From Eledone cirrhosa (taxonomy: Eukaryota > Mollusca > Cephalopoda > Octopoda > Eledonidae): DNA of 64,000 nucleotides. Position 1 is the stretch's first letter, and each line of letters starts with the position of its first letter. The notes below the pieces were generated by a model. It saw only the letters and a program-made list of their open reading frames with translations. It did no database searches and had not been told where the DNA came from. Shown piece by piece: positions 53,141 to 64,000 of the stretch. The position numbers and the translations under genes are program-made. Location of the stretch: the NCBI GenBank assembly GCA_964016885.1, contig OZ024743.1:181205152-181269151 (forward strand), read 5' to 3'.

Positions 53141-53413
53141 AGGATTGATACAGATAGGTATTAATAGATATATATTTCTATTTATTTGCCACCAGGGCAT
53201 CAAAGATTGGGACAAATACAAAGGGGGGAGTTTACATACATTTAAAAAGACGTGTAAAAAACATATAACAAATTAAATTTAACACTCCATGTCCTCAATA
53301 GGGAGGGGCGTTGACATGGGTCGCACACACCCCCGAAAAAATGTGCAACCCTCCTCTTCAGGAGCACAAAGAGCGGGTGCTTCCTTCCTCTTCTCATTCT
53401 TCTCCTCTCTCAC

Positions 53414-56400
53414 CTACAGGCTGATATAGAGAGAAGGCCCATTCACTCGGGCCATTCTCGCTACTTTCACCAATCTTTCATAAAACTTGCTGGGGTAGAG
53501 CACCTCTCTCTCCATTCTGATCCTTCTTCTAAAGTGGTACTTGAAAAAAAAGACCAGTTGTTGGCCGGAGAGAAAGGTGTCTGACCTCAGCCCTTTCAAC
53601 CTTGTCCACCATACAACTTCTTTCGCCATAGCTATCACACAGAGGAAAACCGCCTCTCCTTCGTTTTTGAAAGGGGGAGGCGGTTTGATTGTGACAATGT
53701 TCTCGGTGGTCAACCGGATTGGTCCCACCCGCGACAGTAGTCGTTCTACATAGCCCCACAGGTCAGCAACGCCCAGGCAGTGTAAGAATGCGTGTGCGAC
53801 GGTTTCCTCGTCACGCACGCATCTTGGACAGATCTTCTTCGAGGGATCCCTACCCGGGCGCCCGTGTCTGTAGAGCTTGTCCCGAACGGGTAGAGCTCCT
53901 CGGTAACATTGCCAAGCCAGGGACTTTTGGAAGTTGTCCATCGGTCCCGGGCCAAACGTCCTACCGAACAGACTGGCCAGCTCGTCTTCCTCCATGCCCA
54001 GAGCCTCTCCGAGAGCGTCGTCGCACTTACTGCGCACCAACCCTCTATAGAATGTTGAGGTTGAGTCTCCACTGATTGCCGGATCCGCTTGCCAGAGGGC
54101 CATGAGCGCCTGGGCACATTCAATGTGCCAGTCGCCCACTTTTCTCGGTCTTTGCTTGACCCAGGATTGAAGCTCGGTGAGTGAGACGAGTCTCGGAAAG
54201 GCTCGCCTCACAAACAGGGCCCACACCGGCTGACCAGTGAGGAATACCTGGAGGTGCCGTAGCCTTAATGCGTGTCTACGCATCGTCAGCCACGCCATCC
54301 CCAGCCCTCCGTTCGAAGGGTGTTGACAGCAGATGGATCTTCTCACCAAAGGAGCCCGCTTCTTCCAAAGAAATCGGAAGAGCGCGCGCTCCATTTTGGC
54401 GAGTCTTTTCTCTGGGCAAGGCACGACGGTCAAGCGGTAGTAGATGACGGACGCTATATAAGCGTTCGCCATCTCCGCTCGACCTTTCAGGGATAGTTTG
54501 CACTCGGCCCACTTCTGGGCGAGTGCAAACACCTTGCCCGTTACCTCGTCCCAGTTTTTCTCCACCTGGAGGTCCGGTCCGAACCAGACCCAGAGCAGCT
54601 TCACCGGTCCCTCCGTCCAGCGTCCGACGATGCCGTCGGAGGGCATCGTTTTGCCCCTCCACGTCCCGAGTTGCAAACCGACGGACTTGTCCCGGTTCAG
54701 CTTGGCTCCTGTGAACCTTTCATATTCCTCCAGTAAGGTGCCGATCTGCCCGATTTCCGAGGCGCACAACACCATTACTGTCACGTCATCGGCGTAGGCC
54801 GACACCGCTTTCCGCAATCCCGGTTCCAAGGGGATACCCTGCAACAGCTCCAGCTTCCGCAGTAGTGGCTCGAAAGCCAGCACATACAGGAGGGAGGAGA
54901 GAGGGCATCCCTGTCGAATGGATCGCGTGATTTGGAACGGCTCCGAGAGGTAGCCGTTCACCTTGACCCTCGAGCAGGTGTTGCTGCTTTGCATTGCAAC
55001 AATCCAGCCCCTGAAAACGGGTCCGAAGCCTGCCGCCGCGAGCACCGCATCCAGGTACCGATGGTCAACCCTATCGAATGCTTTAGATTGATCCAAATTG
55101 ATCAGGGCCCCACCAAAGCCGGGTTCGTTCCCTACCCTCTCTACGATGTATCGCATGAGGTGGAGGTTGTCGTGTATGGACCTGGACGGGATTGCGCATG
55201 TCTGCGCTTCTCCCACCAGGTTCCCGACGACAAGCACCAACCTCTTCGCTAACACCTTGGCCAAAATCTTTAACTCTGTGTTTAGCAGAGTTATGGGCCT
55301 GAAGTTATCTATGTCATCCCCCTTGTTCTCGTCCTTCCTCACCAGCGTGACTACGCCCTTGGTCACAGAACTGGGAATTCTCCCGTTCTGTTGCCAGTTG
55401 CAGTAGACCGCTTCGAGGAGACCGGAGAACAAGCCGGCATCGCTACATAAAGTTCGTATTGTAGACCATCGAGACCCGGAGATTTGCGTTTGCCGCATTG
55501 GCTCAGCGCTTCCCCTATTTCAGCGGCTGAAATCGGCCTCTCGCAAGACTTCACTTCCCCGTCCGAGAGCCGCGCCAGACCGTCGAGGTATGGACCGAAA
55601 TCCATGGCCCCACCCGGCCCGCCGCCCCTCCCGAACAGTCGTGCAAAGCGCCGTTGAAAGGCTGCGATCATCCGCTCAGGTTCAAGGATCACGCGTCCAT
55701 CCTGGTCCTTCAAAGACCGAATCGTGGACTTGTTTCCACTTTTTGCCTCTGTCACTCGGGCCCAGCTAACAGCTTTGGCTCCCTCGTTACCCAGAGCACG
55801 TATTTTACTCCTGACAACGCAGCCCTCGTGCTTCGCATCAAAGAACTGGTCTAGGGCCGTTCTTGACGACAGCACGCCGGCCACGTTGCCACTCCTAATC
55901 GCCTCTTCTACTCTATTTGTTAATTCCCTTTCAGTTCTATTCCTATCTGATGCTAATTCCCGACTAAAACCTATCGATTCTATTCTAATTTCTCTCTTGA
56001 GAGAGCCCCACCACCTGTTGTTGACAATTGCCCCCGTCAAACGCTGCTTAACTAGTGTGCTAATCCGCTTACTGTAAGCTTTGTTTGTCGGTAAAGACAA
56101 GTTTAGCTTCCAGTAACCGGGTCCCTGTCTATGAGTTCTATCAAGGTTGACCACTCCGGTCACCAACTTGTGATCCGAATAGTCAACCATGAACATTCGT
56201 GGACAGCTTAATATGTCCCTATCCTTATTTCTAACTAGGAACCTATCTAGGTACGACCTAGATGTTCCGCTGCGATTACTCCACGTCCACCGTGGCACAG
56301 TCGGAAAATCTAGTCGATATCTATCGGGCAGATCAAATCGGCCGTTTAATCCTTTGAGGCTGTTACCCCCCCCCCCCCTCCTCTATCGGGACATGCCCCT

Positions 56401-56858
56401 ACATAGTCCCAACGTGCATCCAGGATACCATTCCAGTCCCCCACTAAAAGCAAGGAGCGAGACGTTCCCAGGAAATTCTCCAGGCGTCGGAAGAAGTCCG
56501 GTCGCGGTGTCCCAGATGGGGCATACGCTGCCACCAGCCTGAAAGTTCCACCTTCACCACTGCCGACGTCTAAAACCACCAGTCGACCCTCCGGGTCCAG
56601 ATGTACCTTCTGTGTGGCAAGACCCAGGTATTTTCGCAGCAGAACGACAACCCCACCACCACCCCTCGGCTGACAGAGAGATGCGTAGATCTCAAAGTCG
56701 TCGAAGATGGGGGCCAGTTGGCGCTCGCTGCTGATCCTGGACTCGCAAATAACCATTACATCCACTCTGTGCGACCTGAGGTCATTTAAGAGTTTGCCCT
56801 GTTTCCAGGACATCTCCAAGCCGCGTGCATTCACACATCCAACTCTTATTTTGGCCAT
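53414..56858 (-). pseudogene. ORF2 of LINE T3: APE endonuclease and RT, frameshifted
   Basis: The N-terminal part starts at 56858 (MAKIRVGCVNARGLEMSWKQ) and has the endonuclease motifs ICESRIS, AYAPSG and GDWNGILDARW. It breaks in a C/G homopolymer near 56369-56380. The middle part (55363-56298) includes YSDHKLV and ends near another shift at about 55440-55490. The RT to C-terminus part (53414 to about 55440) carries FRPITLLN, NLDQSKAFDRVDH, RQGCPLSSLLY and YADD, then the late zinc motif CPRCVRDEETVAHAFLHC. The residues needed for catalysis remain in the separate pieces. Confidence 0.9.
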
Positions 56859-56896
56859 GTTGGTGCTGAAGAGGTAAAAGGGAAGAGGAAAGGAAA

Positions 56897-58704
56897 TTAC
56901 TTACCTCTTCGTCTCCTGGGGACCAGGCTGCACAATTTCCATGGGGGTGTTGGAAGGGTTGTTTGGTGGGGTGGTAGTTTGTGGTGGTTTGTGGTGGGGT
57001 GAGGACATCAGTGTATGGTGGGATTAGGGTGTTTGGTGGGGTGTGGGTGTCTTGTGTTGGGGTGGGGAAACATCTCAATAGGACGCTGTTATGTGGTTTG
57101 GTGCAGTTGGTCCCCACATGCATTGGATGGTTCTTTTTCAAAGTTACATAGGTTTCCGTTGGGACCCTAATCATCATTAGGTGCGGTTTGTTCGCTGCGT
57201 AGGTGAAAGTGATCCCTTCGGTTTCCACCGAAGGGTTATTTTCTATCGCTTTCATCAACGTTTTATTGTTCTTGTTAATGTATGTATAGAGTTTTTGTTG
57301 TGTTGTGTTTGTTTTTGTTTGTTGTTCTTGTGCGTGTTTGCGTTTTGTAGTACGTGTTATGTTTTGGGGAGGGGTGGGTTTTTTTATTTGTGATGTTTGT
57401 TCTGTTTGTGCTGGTGGTTGTGTGTTTGTGGCATTTTTGTTAATGTGGTGCCTTTTTTTTCCTTTTCACCTGTTGAAAGGGTTCTCCCTCGTCGTCACTG
57501 GGTGACGTTGATACGGAGTCCTCTTCCGTGTTGTTGGGGAGGGGTATATTTTGGGGTTTTGTTGTGGTTGCTTTTGTATTTGTTTTAGGTGGCGAGGGGT
57601 TGGGTGGAACAGTGTTTTGTGTTGTTATTTTTCCGTGTTGTTGTGGTTGTTGTTGTTGTTGTTGTGGTGGTGGTGGTGGTGGTGGCGGTGGTGATGGTGG
57701 TGGTTGTGTTGTGTTCGGGGTTGGCAGAAGAGCCTTTTTTTTTACTCGTTAATTGAGGACAGGCAGCCCTCAGGTGACCCCTGCTTAAGCAGTGGTAACA
57801 TGACGGCCGCCTTCCCTCCACTGAAATGTTTATATAAGTTAGCCCGTCCAGAGGCACGCGTTGTGGGATATTCGCTATTCGTTCTGGGCTCATTTGCACC
57901 AGAACTTCTACGGTGGTCCCACAAAATACACCTCCGGGGGACTTTCCTATTGAAATTATCTTGTCTTCGTCAAAGTTAATTATTCCACATAGTATCCACC
58001 AAATATTTACATTTGGTGTGATACTCATTATTTTTATTCTTTGTGTCCTTTTTCCCCTGTATGTGGGGTAAAAGGTGAAGCGGGGGTGCTACCGAGTACT
58101 TTTGAGCTATTGACTGGTTGTTCATTAGCACCGAAATGCTACCAAACAGTTTAGCTTTTTGTATGAATGTTAAGTCCTTCATTGCATCTTTTAGAACCAG
58201 CTCCATCTCATTTTGTGATAATTGAGCTGGTTTTCTTGTTTCGTTCGATATTGTCCTGAAAACCACAGTTTTCAGGACAGCCTCTCTACGTAATTCCTGT
58301 GGAGAATTGATGCTAAAAGCACCGTTTTCGCCAAAAGTCACGAATTGTTTTGCGTCTTCTAATAGTTGTTTAGCATTTGTTATGTCTATTGGCGTGTATA
58401 GTTCGTTTTTTTTTACGGTCTGTGCGAATGTTGTTTTGGTGTTGTTGTCTTTTTTGTTACTGTCACTGTTGGTAATATTGGTGTTGCTATTGTTGCAGTT
58501 GTTAGTTATGGTGTTATTGTCATTGTTCTTGTTGTTGGTGCTGGTATTATTTACCGGGTTTGGTTTCGTGGTTTCGATATTTTTCACGTTTTTCGATGAT
58601 GCGAGGGGGGAAGGCTGCAAGCTTTCTACTCCTACCTTCCCTCCACCACTTTTCTTAGTGGGCGTGGCACTCACGACAGTGTGCGAGGTGGAAATGGCAT
58701 CCAT
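56897..58704 (-). pseudogene. ORF1 (gag-like, CCHC) of LINE T3, frameshifted
   Basis: The start is chosen at 58704 (MDAISTSHTVVSATPTKK), after which come an Asn/Thr-rich stretch, a FAQTVKK segment like the FAIVAKQ of T1, and the central domain. The frame shifts near 58000. The zinc knuckle CYHCLSRGHLRAAC (C-x2-C-x4-H-x4-C, about 57800-57840) is intact, followed by a (ACC)n-coded Thr run. The C-terminal part (about 57258 to 56897) resembles T1 (VPTETYVTLKKNHP against ITQKTYMTLKQKFP). The stop at 56897-56899 is inferred by analogy. Confidence 0.8.
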
Positions 58705-58899
58705 TGCCACCAAGTCTACAGTTTTTAGATGAAAATTGAAAATTTCGCCCCAGAAAGGGGCGAAAATTAGTTGACTCAACGTCTGACGGCCCAGGCAAGG
58801 GGTTAAACTAAACAATGTTATTAAATTGAGCAATGAACTCACAGTTTTTTTGACAACAATCCGAAAAAATCTGGAGCAAAGTAAATCACGTCTATATCA

Positions 58900-59285
58900 A
58901 GTGGTAATTGATATAGAGAGGGGAATTGGAAGAGAGTTAGGTGTAGCAGATATAGAGAGGGGGAGAGTTTGGTTTTAATTGATATAGAGAGGGGGATTGG
59001 AAGAGAGTTCCGTGTAGTGGATACAGAGAGGTAGTGGTTGTAGTTGTTCAGAGAAGGATAATGGGAGAGTGTCGTGTTGTAGATATAGAGAGGGTGAAAG
59101 TTTAGGGGTGATTGACATACAGAGGCGGATTGGGAGAGATAAGTGTAAATTTTTATAGAGAACTTCTATTGGTCTTAGATATAGAAAGTGGGATAAGAGA
59201 GGAGGTGTCGTGGTAGATAGAGAGAGAGAGTTAAAGTTTGGTTTTAATAGAAACAGAGAGGGGAATTAAAACATAGGAGAGGATG
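58900..59285. repeat. Degenerate GATATAGAGAGGG repeat upstream of T3
   Basis: About ten diverged occurrences of ATATAGAGAGGGG followed by ATTGG-GAGAG-like text, spaced irregularly by about 25-60 bases. It lies at the 5' side of T3 and could be part of its 5' UTR or older satellite DNA. Confidence 0.7.
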
Positions 59286-59479
59286 AGAATTTGGTGGTAC
59301 TCTCGGGTCCCAAACAATAGGAAGGGTGGCAATAATGGAGGGTAGCTTGAGAAATCAGTAATTATATAGTGTACATTCGTAAATATGGGATTTCTTGTAA
59401 TGTTCTTCTTTTGTCATATATAATGTTTTTTTAATGTAAAATAAAATTATTAGATTCTCCAGCTGCTGTATCAATATGA

Positions 59480-59640
59480 ATCACTTACAATAAAATTTCG
59501 CCGGAGATAGATTACCTAAATCTAGTAAGCGGGTAGGGGTGGGGGTGAAATAAAAACTGGGTTGGGGGGAAATCTGACAAACTAATAAGCGGGGCCTGGG
59601 GACGATTATTCAAGACCTGAGAATACGTGAATTATTGACG
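59480..59640 (+). repeat. Single arm of the foldback family
   Basis: Matches both arms of the 37650-38128 foldback element (AAAATTTCGCCGGAGATAG, AATAAGCGG, TTCAAGACCTGAGA). Confidence 0.78.
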
Positions 59641-59681
59641 GACGTAAGAATGAAAATCCAATACCAAAGTAGAGTTTAAAT

Positions 59682-59815
59682 ATTCATTTATTGTGGCTAA
59701 GCCTTGTTACTCTGGAGTCTCACCTGCGTACTCACTAGACAGGGCTGGTCATCCTGTGAGTGTGCAAGTGAAACTTTAGAGTAACAAAGCTTACCAATAG
59801 CCATAATAAATGAAT
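59682..59815. repeat. Imperfect hairpin (about 45-base arms)
   Basis: ATTCATTTATTGTGGCTAAG...CTTGTTACTCTGGAGTCTCAC pairs with the reverse complement of GTGAAACTTTAGAGTAACAA...ATAAATGAAT across a spacer of about 45 bases. Confidence 0.75.
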
Positions 59816-60489
59816 GTATATATATGAATGTATATATATATAGTATCGCGATATGTTAACCCCTTATGAAAGGGTACAGAGCATTTTTTTGTTATTATAT
59901 ATATACAGAGGCAGTGGAACTTTGCGAGGAGGGGGGGGGGGGCAATGCTTCCCTCCAATAATTATATTTTCTCCCCAAACTACCAAAACACACATTACTT
60001 GGATATGCGCTACAATTTATGTACATGGTATGTTTATCGCATATGGAATTTGTTTTTACCACTTTAGAGTGCAAAGAGCTAAACTAATCACTACAACTAA
60101 ATTGTCCAAATCCCCCCCCCCCCCATTCAGAAATGCTTCCGCCGCCCCAGAAATATATATATATAATTACATTTAATTAAATAGCTCTGTACAATACATA
60201 GAGCACTCTTCTTTCCTTTACCTTTTCTACCCAAATACTTAACACATAACATTTATAAATATATATATATTATTTTACTCTTTGACTAGTTTCTCTATTA
60301 CTTTGTATGTATGTATGGTTCCGTAACTTCTGGTGGAGTGTCGTATAAGCCCCGCAGTGACATGCGACATTTATAGGGTATTTTGTTTATACCTAGTAGA
60401 GCCTCTCTCCTCTCCAGGTCTGAATGCAGCAGATTTCTTCAAGGGAAGGATAAAGTGTGAGAGAAAGAGGAAAGAAGAAAGAAATGTAG
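59816..60489. other. Intergenic, no gene recognised
   Basis: AT-rich DNA with a G run (59930-59941) and a C run (60112-60124). The short frames here have no recognisable motif. Confidence 0.5.
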
Positions 60490-60656
60490 AGGATGAATTG
60501 ACCTCCAGCACTTGACTGTTACTTTTTTATCAGCATCGAAAGGATGAAAGGCAAAGTTGACCTGGACGGGGTTTGAACTCAGAGAATAGAGAACCGGAAC
60601 GAATAGCACAAAGCACTCTATTCGACGTTCTAACGACTCAGCCAGTTCGTTGCCTG
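60490..60656 (-). mobile_element. SINE-12, second subfamily
   Basis: The reverse complement has GGCTGAGTCGTTAGAACGTC, ATTCGTTCCGG, the B box GAGTTCAAACCCC and CTTTCATCCTTTCGATG. It is the same subfamily as 46150-46335. Confidence 0.85.
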
Positions 60657-60659
60657 TTA

Positions 60660-61378
60660 TCACTAAATTACGACCATATGAATATAATCCCACACGCACA
60701 CATATATTATTTTCTTTTTATATAATAATATATATAATAGAGCACTTACGTAATCCTTGACTCCCCACTATTAAACACATATGTACACATAATTGGCCGT
60801 TATTATCATCCTACAGTGTATACTTAACCTAATGATGTAAGTTTGAATTTGACCTACTGCAGCAAAAATAGCAGCACAGCCTGTACTAGGCTGGGTTGTA
60901 ATTATATTATCTGCTGTATCTATATATAATATAACAGAGAGATGTTTGTTGGTTGCTGTCTTCGCGCATCACACAAAAACCAAAACAGATAGTCCAGATG
61001 TAAGTAATCCAATGGAATAAGAGTAATCATCTTATAACATCAAAGAAAACGAAAAGCATCCCGAGTATGCTAACCAATCCGACTGCTATTTCTAACAAGT
61101 TGGGAGAAAACCACAGGAGATTCTCTGTGCGTTGTCAGTGATTCTCATGTTTCGCAGCCAGTGTCTCCGTAGATTCGAACGCTGGTTTACACACAAACAC
61201 ACACACACACACACACACACACATCTATATATAATTATCCATGTCTATATTTGTATATAATATAAAAGATTGGAACTCCCATCATCCTTTTGAGAAACCT
61301 GCACCAGCCACGTCTATACTATGGCACACGCTTAACAGTCAGACGGATGATGAACCAATCTCTTAGCTGTCACTATTC
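60660..61378. other. Intergenic, no gene recognised
   Basis: AT-rich sequence with a (CA)n run at 61194-61224. No coding signal. Confidence 0.5.
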
Positions 61379-61849
61379 TTGAAGGCCATTATCAAGTCAA
61401 TACAATCTAAATATAAGAAAACCGATCCCACCACAGATAACTCTATTAATGATGAGGCTAAATACATTGGCACTACCATGAGGAAAGAACATAGATTAGG
61501 ATGCTTAACGAAGAGGGGGGGGGCTTACGTAACACCTAAGGACCATAAGGATGACTTCATAACGTACCCAACACGTAGACACATTAACCCAGCCAAGACA
61601 GAATTATCCCTTGTCAGTAAGAACCTACTTAGAAACTTGAATAGAAATATTAATAAACAACGTAAACTTAACCAATGGGAAAATAGCCAAGCGATGTTAG
61701 ATTGGGTTAACTCCCTTAAGCATACGGATAGAGCCAGATTCCCCCAATTCGATATCGTTGATTTTTACCCGTCGATATCCATTGATTTACTCGATACGGC
61801 CCTGGACTTCATGGTAGATTTAGCGATATACATGACTTGCACCGACTAG
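61379..61849 (+). pseudogene. Penelope-like RT, N-terminal fragment
   Basis: A frame of about 157 codons with PLE RT features: YVTPKDHKDDF, RRHINPAKTELSLVSK, LNQWENSQAMLDWVNSL and FPQFDIVDFYPSISIDLL. It stops before the YxDD motif and before any GIY-YIG part. No start methionine is evident at the left end. It is diverged from the PLE at 48297-51215 and appears to be a separate 3'-truncated piece that ends beside a (TAC)n array. Confidence 0.82.
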
Positions 61850-61907
61850 TAATATCTCACTGCCATAAAACCCTCCTCTTCAACAAGGGGAGGGGTCCTG
61901 GATAAAG

Positions 61908-61943
61908 AAATACTACTACTACTACTACGACTTCTACTACTGC

Positions 61944-61977
<34 letters not shown>

Positions 61978-62043
61978 GCTACTACTACCACTACTACTAC
62001 TACTACCACCACTACCACCGCTACTACCACTACTAAAACTACT

Positions 62044-62097
<54 letters not shown>

Positions 62098-62240
62098 TCA
62101 CTGGCTGCAACACCACCACCAACAACACCAACAACAACATCACCACCACTAACAACAACACCAGTAAGACCACCACTAAGACCACCACCACCACCACTAC
62201 TACCATCACTACCACCACCACTAACAACAACAACACAATC
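61908..62240. repeat. (TAC)n/(ACC)n trinucleotide array
   Basis: TACTAC repeats grading into ACC/AAC triplets. Confidence 0.96.
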
Positions 62241-62281
62241 TCTCTTTTCCTGTTGCTCTACTTATTAGTTTACATAATTTA

Positions 62282-62499
62282 CACCACTTCCTCTCTCTCT
62301 CACTTCCTCTCTCTCTCTCACACACACTTCCTCTCTCTCTCACTTCCTCTTTCTCTCTCACACACACTTCCTCTCTCTCTCACTTCCTCTTTCTCTCTCA
62401 CACTTCGTCTCTCTCTCACTTCCTCTTTCTCTCTCACACTTCCTCTCTCTCTCTCACACACACTTCCTCTCTCTCTCACTTCCTGTTTCTCTCACACAC

Positions 62500-62538
<39 letters not shown>

Positions 62539-62590
62539 TCCTCTTTCTCTCTCTGTCTCACGCTTCCTCTCTCTCTCTCACACACACTTC

Positions 62591-62621
<31 letters not shown>

Positions 62622-62800
62622 TCTCACACACTTCCTATTTCTCTCTTTCACACTTCCTCTCTCTCTCTCACACTTCCTCTCTCTCACATACACACTTCCT
62701 CACTCTCTCTCTCTCGCTCTCTCTCTCACACACACACACTTGCTCTCTATCATACATACACACACACACACACTTCCTCTCTCTCTCATTACTCACACAC
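62282..62800. repeat. (CT)n/(CA)n array with CACTTCCTCT units
   Basis: CTCTCT runs broken by CACTTCCTCT and CACACA at intervals of about 20-40 bases. The 262-codon Leu/Ser frame here is an artefact. Confidence 0.95.
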
Positions 62801-62837
62801 AAATACACCCACAATCCATAACTCTCACAGAGAGGCA

Positions 62838-64000
62838 CTTTTTTTCGTAAGGTGGGTAAGGTGTAGTATTTTTCGTATGGTGCGTATGGGTAAAATTTTT
62901 CGTATGGTGAGTAAGGGTAGTATTTTTCGTATGGTGGGTAGGTGTAGTATTTTTCGTATGGTGGGTAGGTGTAGTATTTTTCGTATGGTGGGTAGGTGTA
63001 GTATTTTTCGTAAGGTGGGTAAGGTGCAGTATTTTTCGTAAGGTGGGTAAGGTGTAGTATTTTTTCGTATCGTGGGTAAGGTGTAGTATTTTTCGTATGG
63101 TGGGTAAGGGGTAGTATTTTTCGTAAGGTGGGTAAGGTGTAGTATTTTTCGTAATGTGTAGTATTTTTCGTATGGTGCGTATGGCTAAAATTTTTCGTAT
63201 GGTGAGTAAGGGTAGTATTTTTCGTATGGTGGGTAGGTGTAGTATTTTTCGTATGGTGGGTAACGTGTAGTATTTTTCGTAAAGTGGGTAAGGTGTAGTA
63301 TTTTTTCGTATCGTGGGTAAGGTGTAGTATTTTTCGTATGGTGCGTATGGGTAAAATTTTTCGTATGGTGAGTAAGGGTAGTATTTTTCGTATGGTGGGT
63401 AGGTGTAGTATTTTTCGTATGGTGGGTAAGGTGTAGTATTTTTCGTAAGGTGGGTAAGGGTAGTTTTTTCGAAAGGTGGGTAAGGGTAGTATTTTTCGTA
63501 AGGTGGGTAAGGGTAGTATTTTGCGTAAGGTGGGTAAGGTGTAGTATTTTTCGAAGGTAGGTTAGGGGTAGTATTTTTCGTAAGGTGGGTAAGGTGTAGT
63601 ATTTTTCGTATGGTGGGTATGGTGTAGTATTTTTCGTATGGTGGGTAAGGATAGTATTTTTCGTATGGTGGGTAAGATGTAGTATTTTTCGTAAGGTGGA
63701 TAAGGTGTAGTATTTTTCGTAAGGTGGGTAAGGTGTAGTATTTTTCGTAAGGTGGGTAAGGTGTAGTATTTTTCGTAAGGTGGTAAGGTGTAGTATTTTT
63801 CGTATTGTGGGTAAGGTGTAGTATTTTTCGTATGGTGGATAAGGTGTAATATTTTTCGTATGGTGGGTAAGGTGTAGTATTTTTCGTAAGATGGGTAAGG
63901 GTAGTATTTTTTCGTAAGGTGGGTAACGGGTAGTATTTTTCGTAAGGTGGGTCAGGTGTAGTATTTTTCGTAAGGTGGGTCAGGTGTAGTATTTTTCGTA
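62838..64000. repeat. 28-bp minisatellite, truncated by the window edge
   Basis: About 40 tandem units of roughly 28 bases built on GTAGTATTTTTCGTAAGG and TGGGTAAGGT. Unit variants (AAGG/ATGG, GGGTAAGG/GGGTAGG) recur. A variant group with TGCGTATGG then TAAAATTTTTCG recurs at about 62876, 63171 and 63337. It continues beyond 64000. Confidence 0.97.

Larger units (their letters stand above)
53150..58890 (-). mobile_element. Tx1/L1-like LINE, diverged copy T3
   Basis: A two-ORF LINE of the same type as T1 and T2, but clearly diverged in protein sequence and broken in both ORFs. The 3' UTR (about 53150-53413) differs from that of T1 and does not end in (ATT)n; it ends beside repeat U and (AT)n. 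The 5' end lies near 58890, where a degenerate repeat begins. It is probably a separate subfamily. Confidence 0.88.

Noticed and set aside
62253..63041. 262-codon Leu/Ser frame ending in IFRMVG repeats
   Set aside because: It only translates the CT/CA array and the 28-bp minisatellite.
62838..64000. CRISPR-like periodic repeats
   Set aside because: There are no unique spacers of constant length. It is a plain minisatellite, and the genome is eukaryotic.

Overview
The window looks like a gene-poor, AT-rich stretch of a cephalopod nuclear genome, most likely an octopus. The main evidence is at least a dozen copies or fragments of tRNA-derived SINEs of the octopus type (B-box-like GAGTTCAAATCC, body motif CCTTTCATCCTTACGGGGTC, tail ending AAACAATTATT), together with very many microsatellites and dense non-LTR retrotransposons. 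I see no convincing host gene exon. The species is inferred, not proven.

Layout. (1) 1-34,100 is a retrotransposon array. A family here called A has one ORF with a reverse transcriptase (RT) and a C-terminal restriction-like endonuclease (RLE), of R4/Dong type. It occurs as a partial copy (1-2022) and then head to tail on the minus strand: A2 (2973-7525), A3 (13533-17753), A4 (17777-22321, ORF intact), A5 (22540-22948, 3' fragment) and A6 (27100-27904, 5' UTR only). A second RLE family, B, has an intact 1216-residue ORF (23113-26763). Two nearly identical plus-strand copies of a Tx1/L1-like LINE with an apurinic-endonuclease-type (APE) domain, here called T, lie at 7587-13492 and 28018-33922, each with an intact 1139-residue ORF2. 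Nearly every junction is a (TTA)n/(ATT)n tract. All RLE elements read on one strand, and the T elements and a SINE in a tract read on the other.

(2) 34,100-36,700 holds long (TTC), (AT), (GA) and (CA) tracts, a short element with 38-bp perfect terminal inverted repeats, a partial duplicate of its interior, and a GC-rich island with a perfect 19-bp palindrome. (3) 36,700-46,600 is SINE-rich intergenic DNA with a foldback element, a decayed Gypsy-like pol, a decayed LINE 3' end and a composite minisatellite. (4) 46,649-53,140 is an imperfect inverted repeat of about 6.5 kb whose centre is a decayed Penelope-like element (PLE) with RT and GIY-YIG endonuclease. (5) 53,150-58,890 is a third, more diverged and broken T-like LINE on the minus strand, preceded by a degenerate repeat. 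(6) 59,300-64,000 holds foldback sequence, a SINE, a second PLE RT fragment, (TAC)n and (CT)n arrays, and a 28-bp minisatellite running off the right edge.

The genes do not form a host pathway; they are selfish elements. The most coherent system is the (TTA)n niche, where two RLE families, an APE family and a SINE appear to use the same simple repeat as landing site, each in a fixed orientation. The SINE and T share a similar 3' end, which suggests that T may mobilise the SINE.
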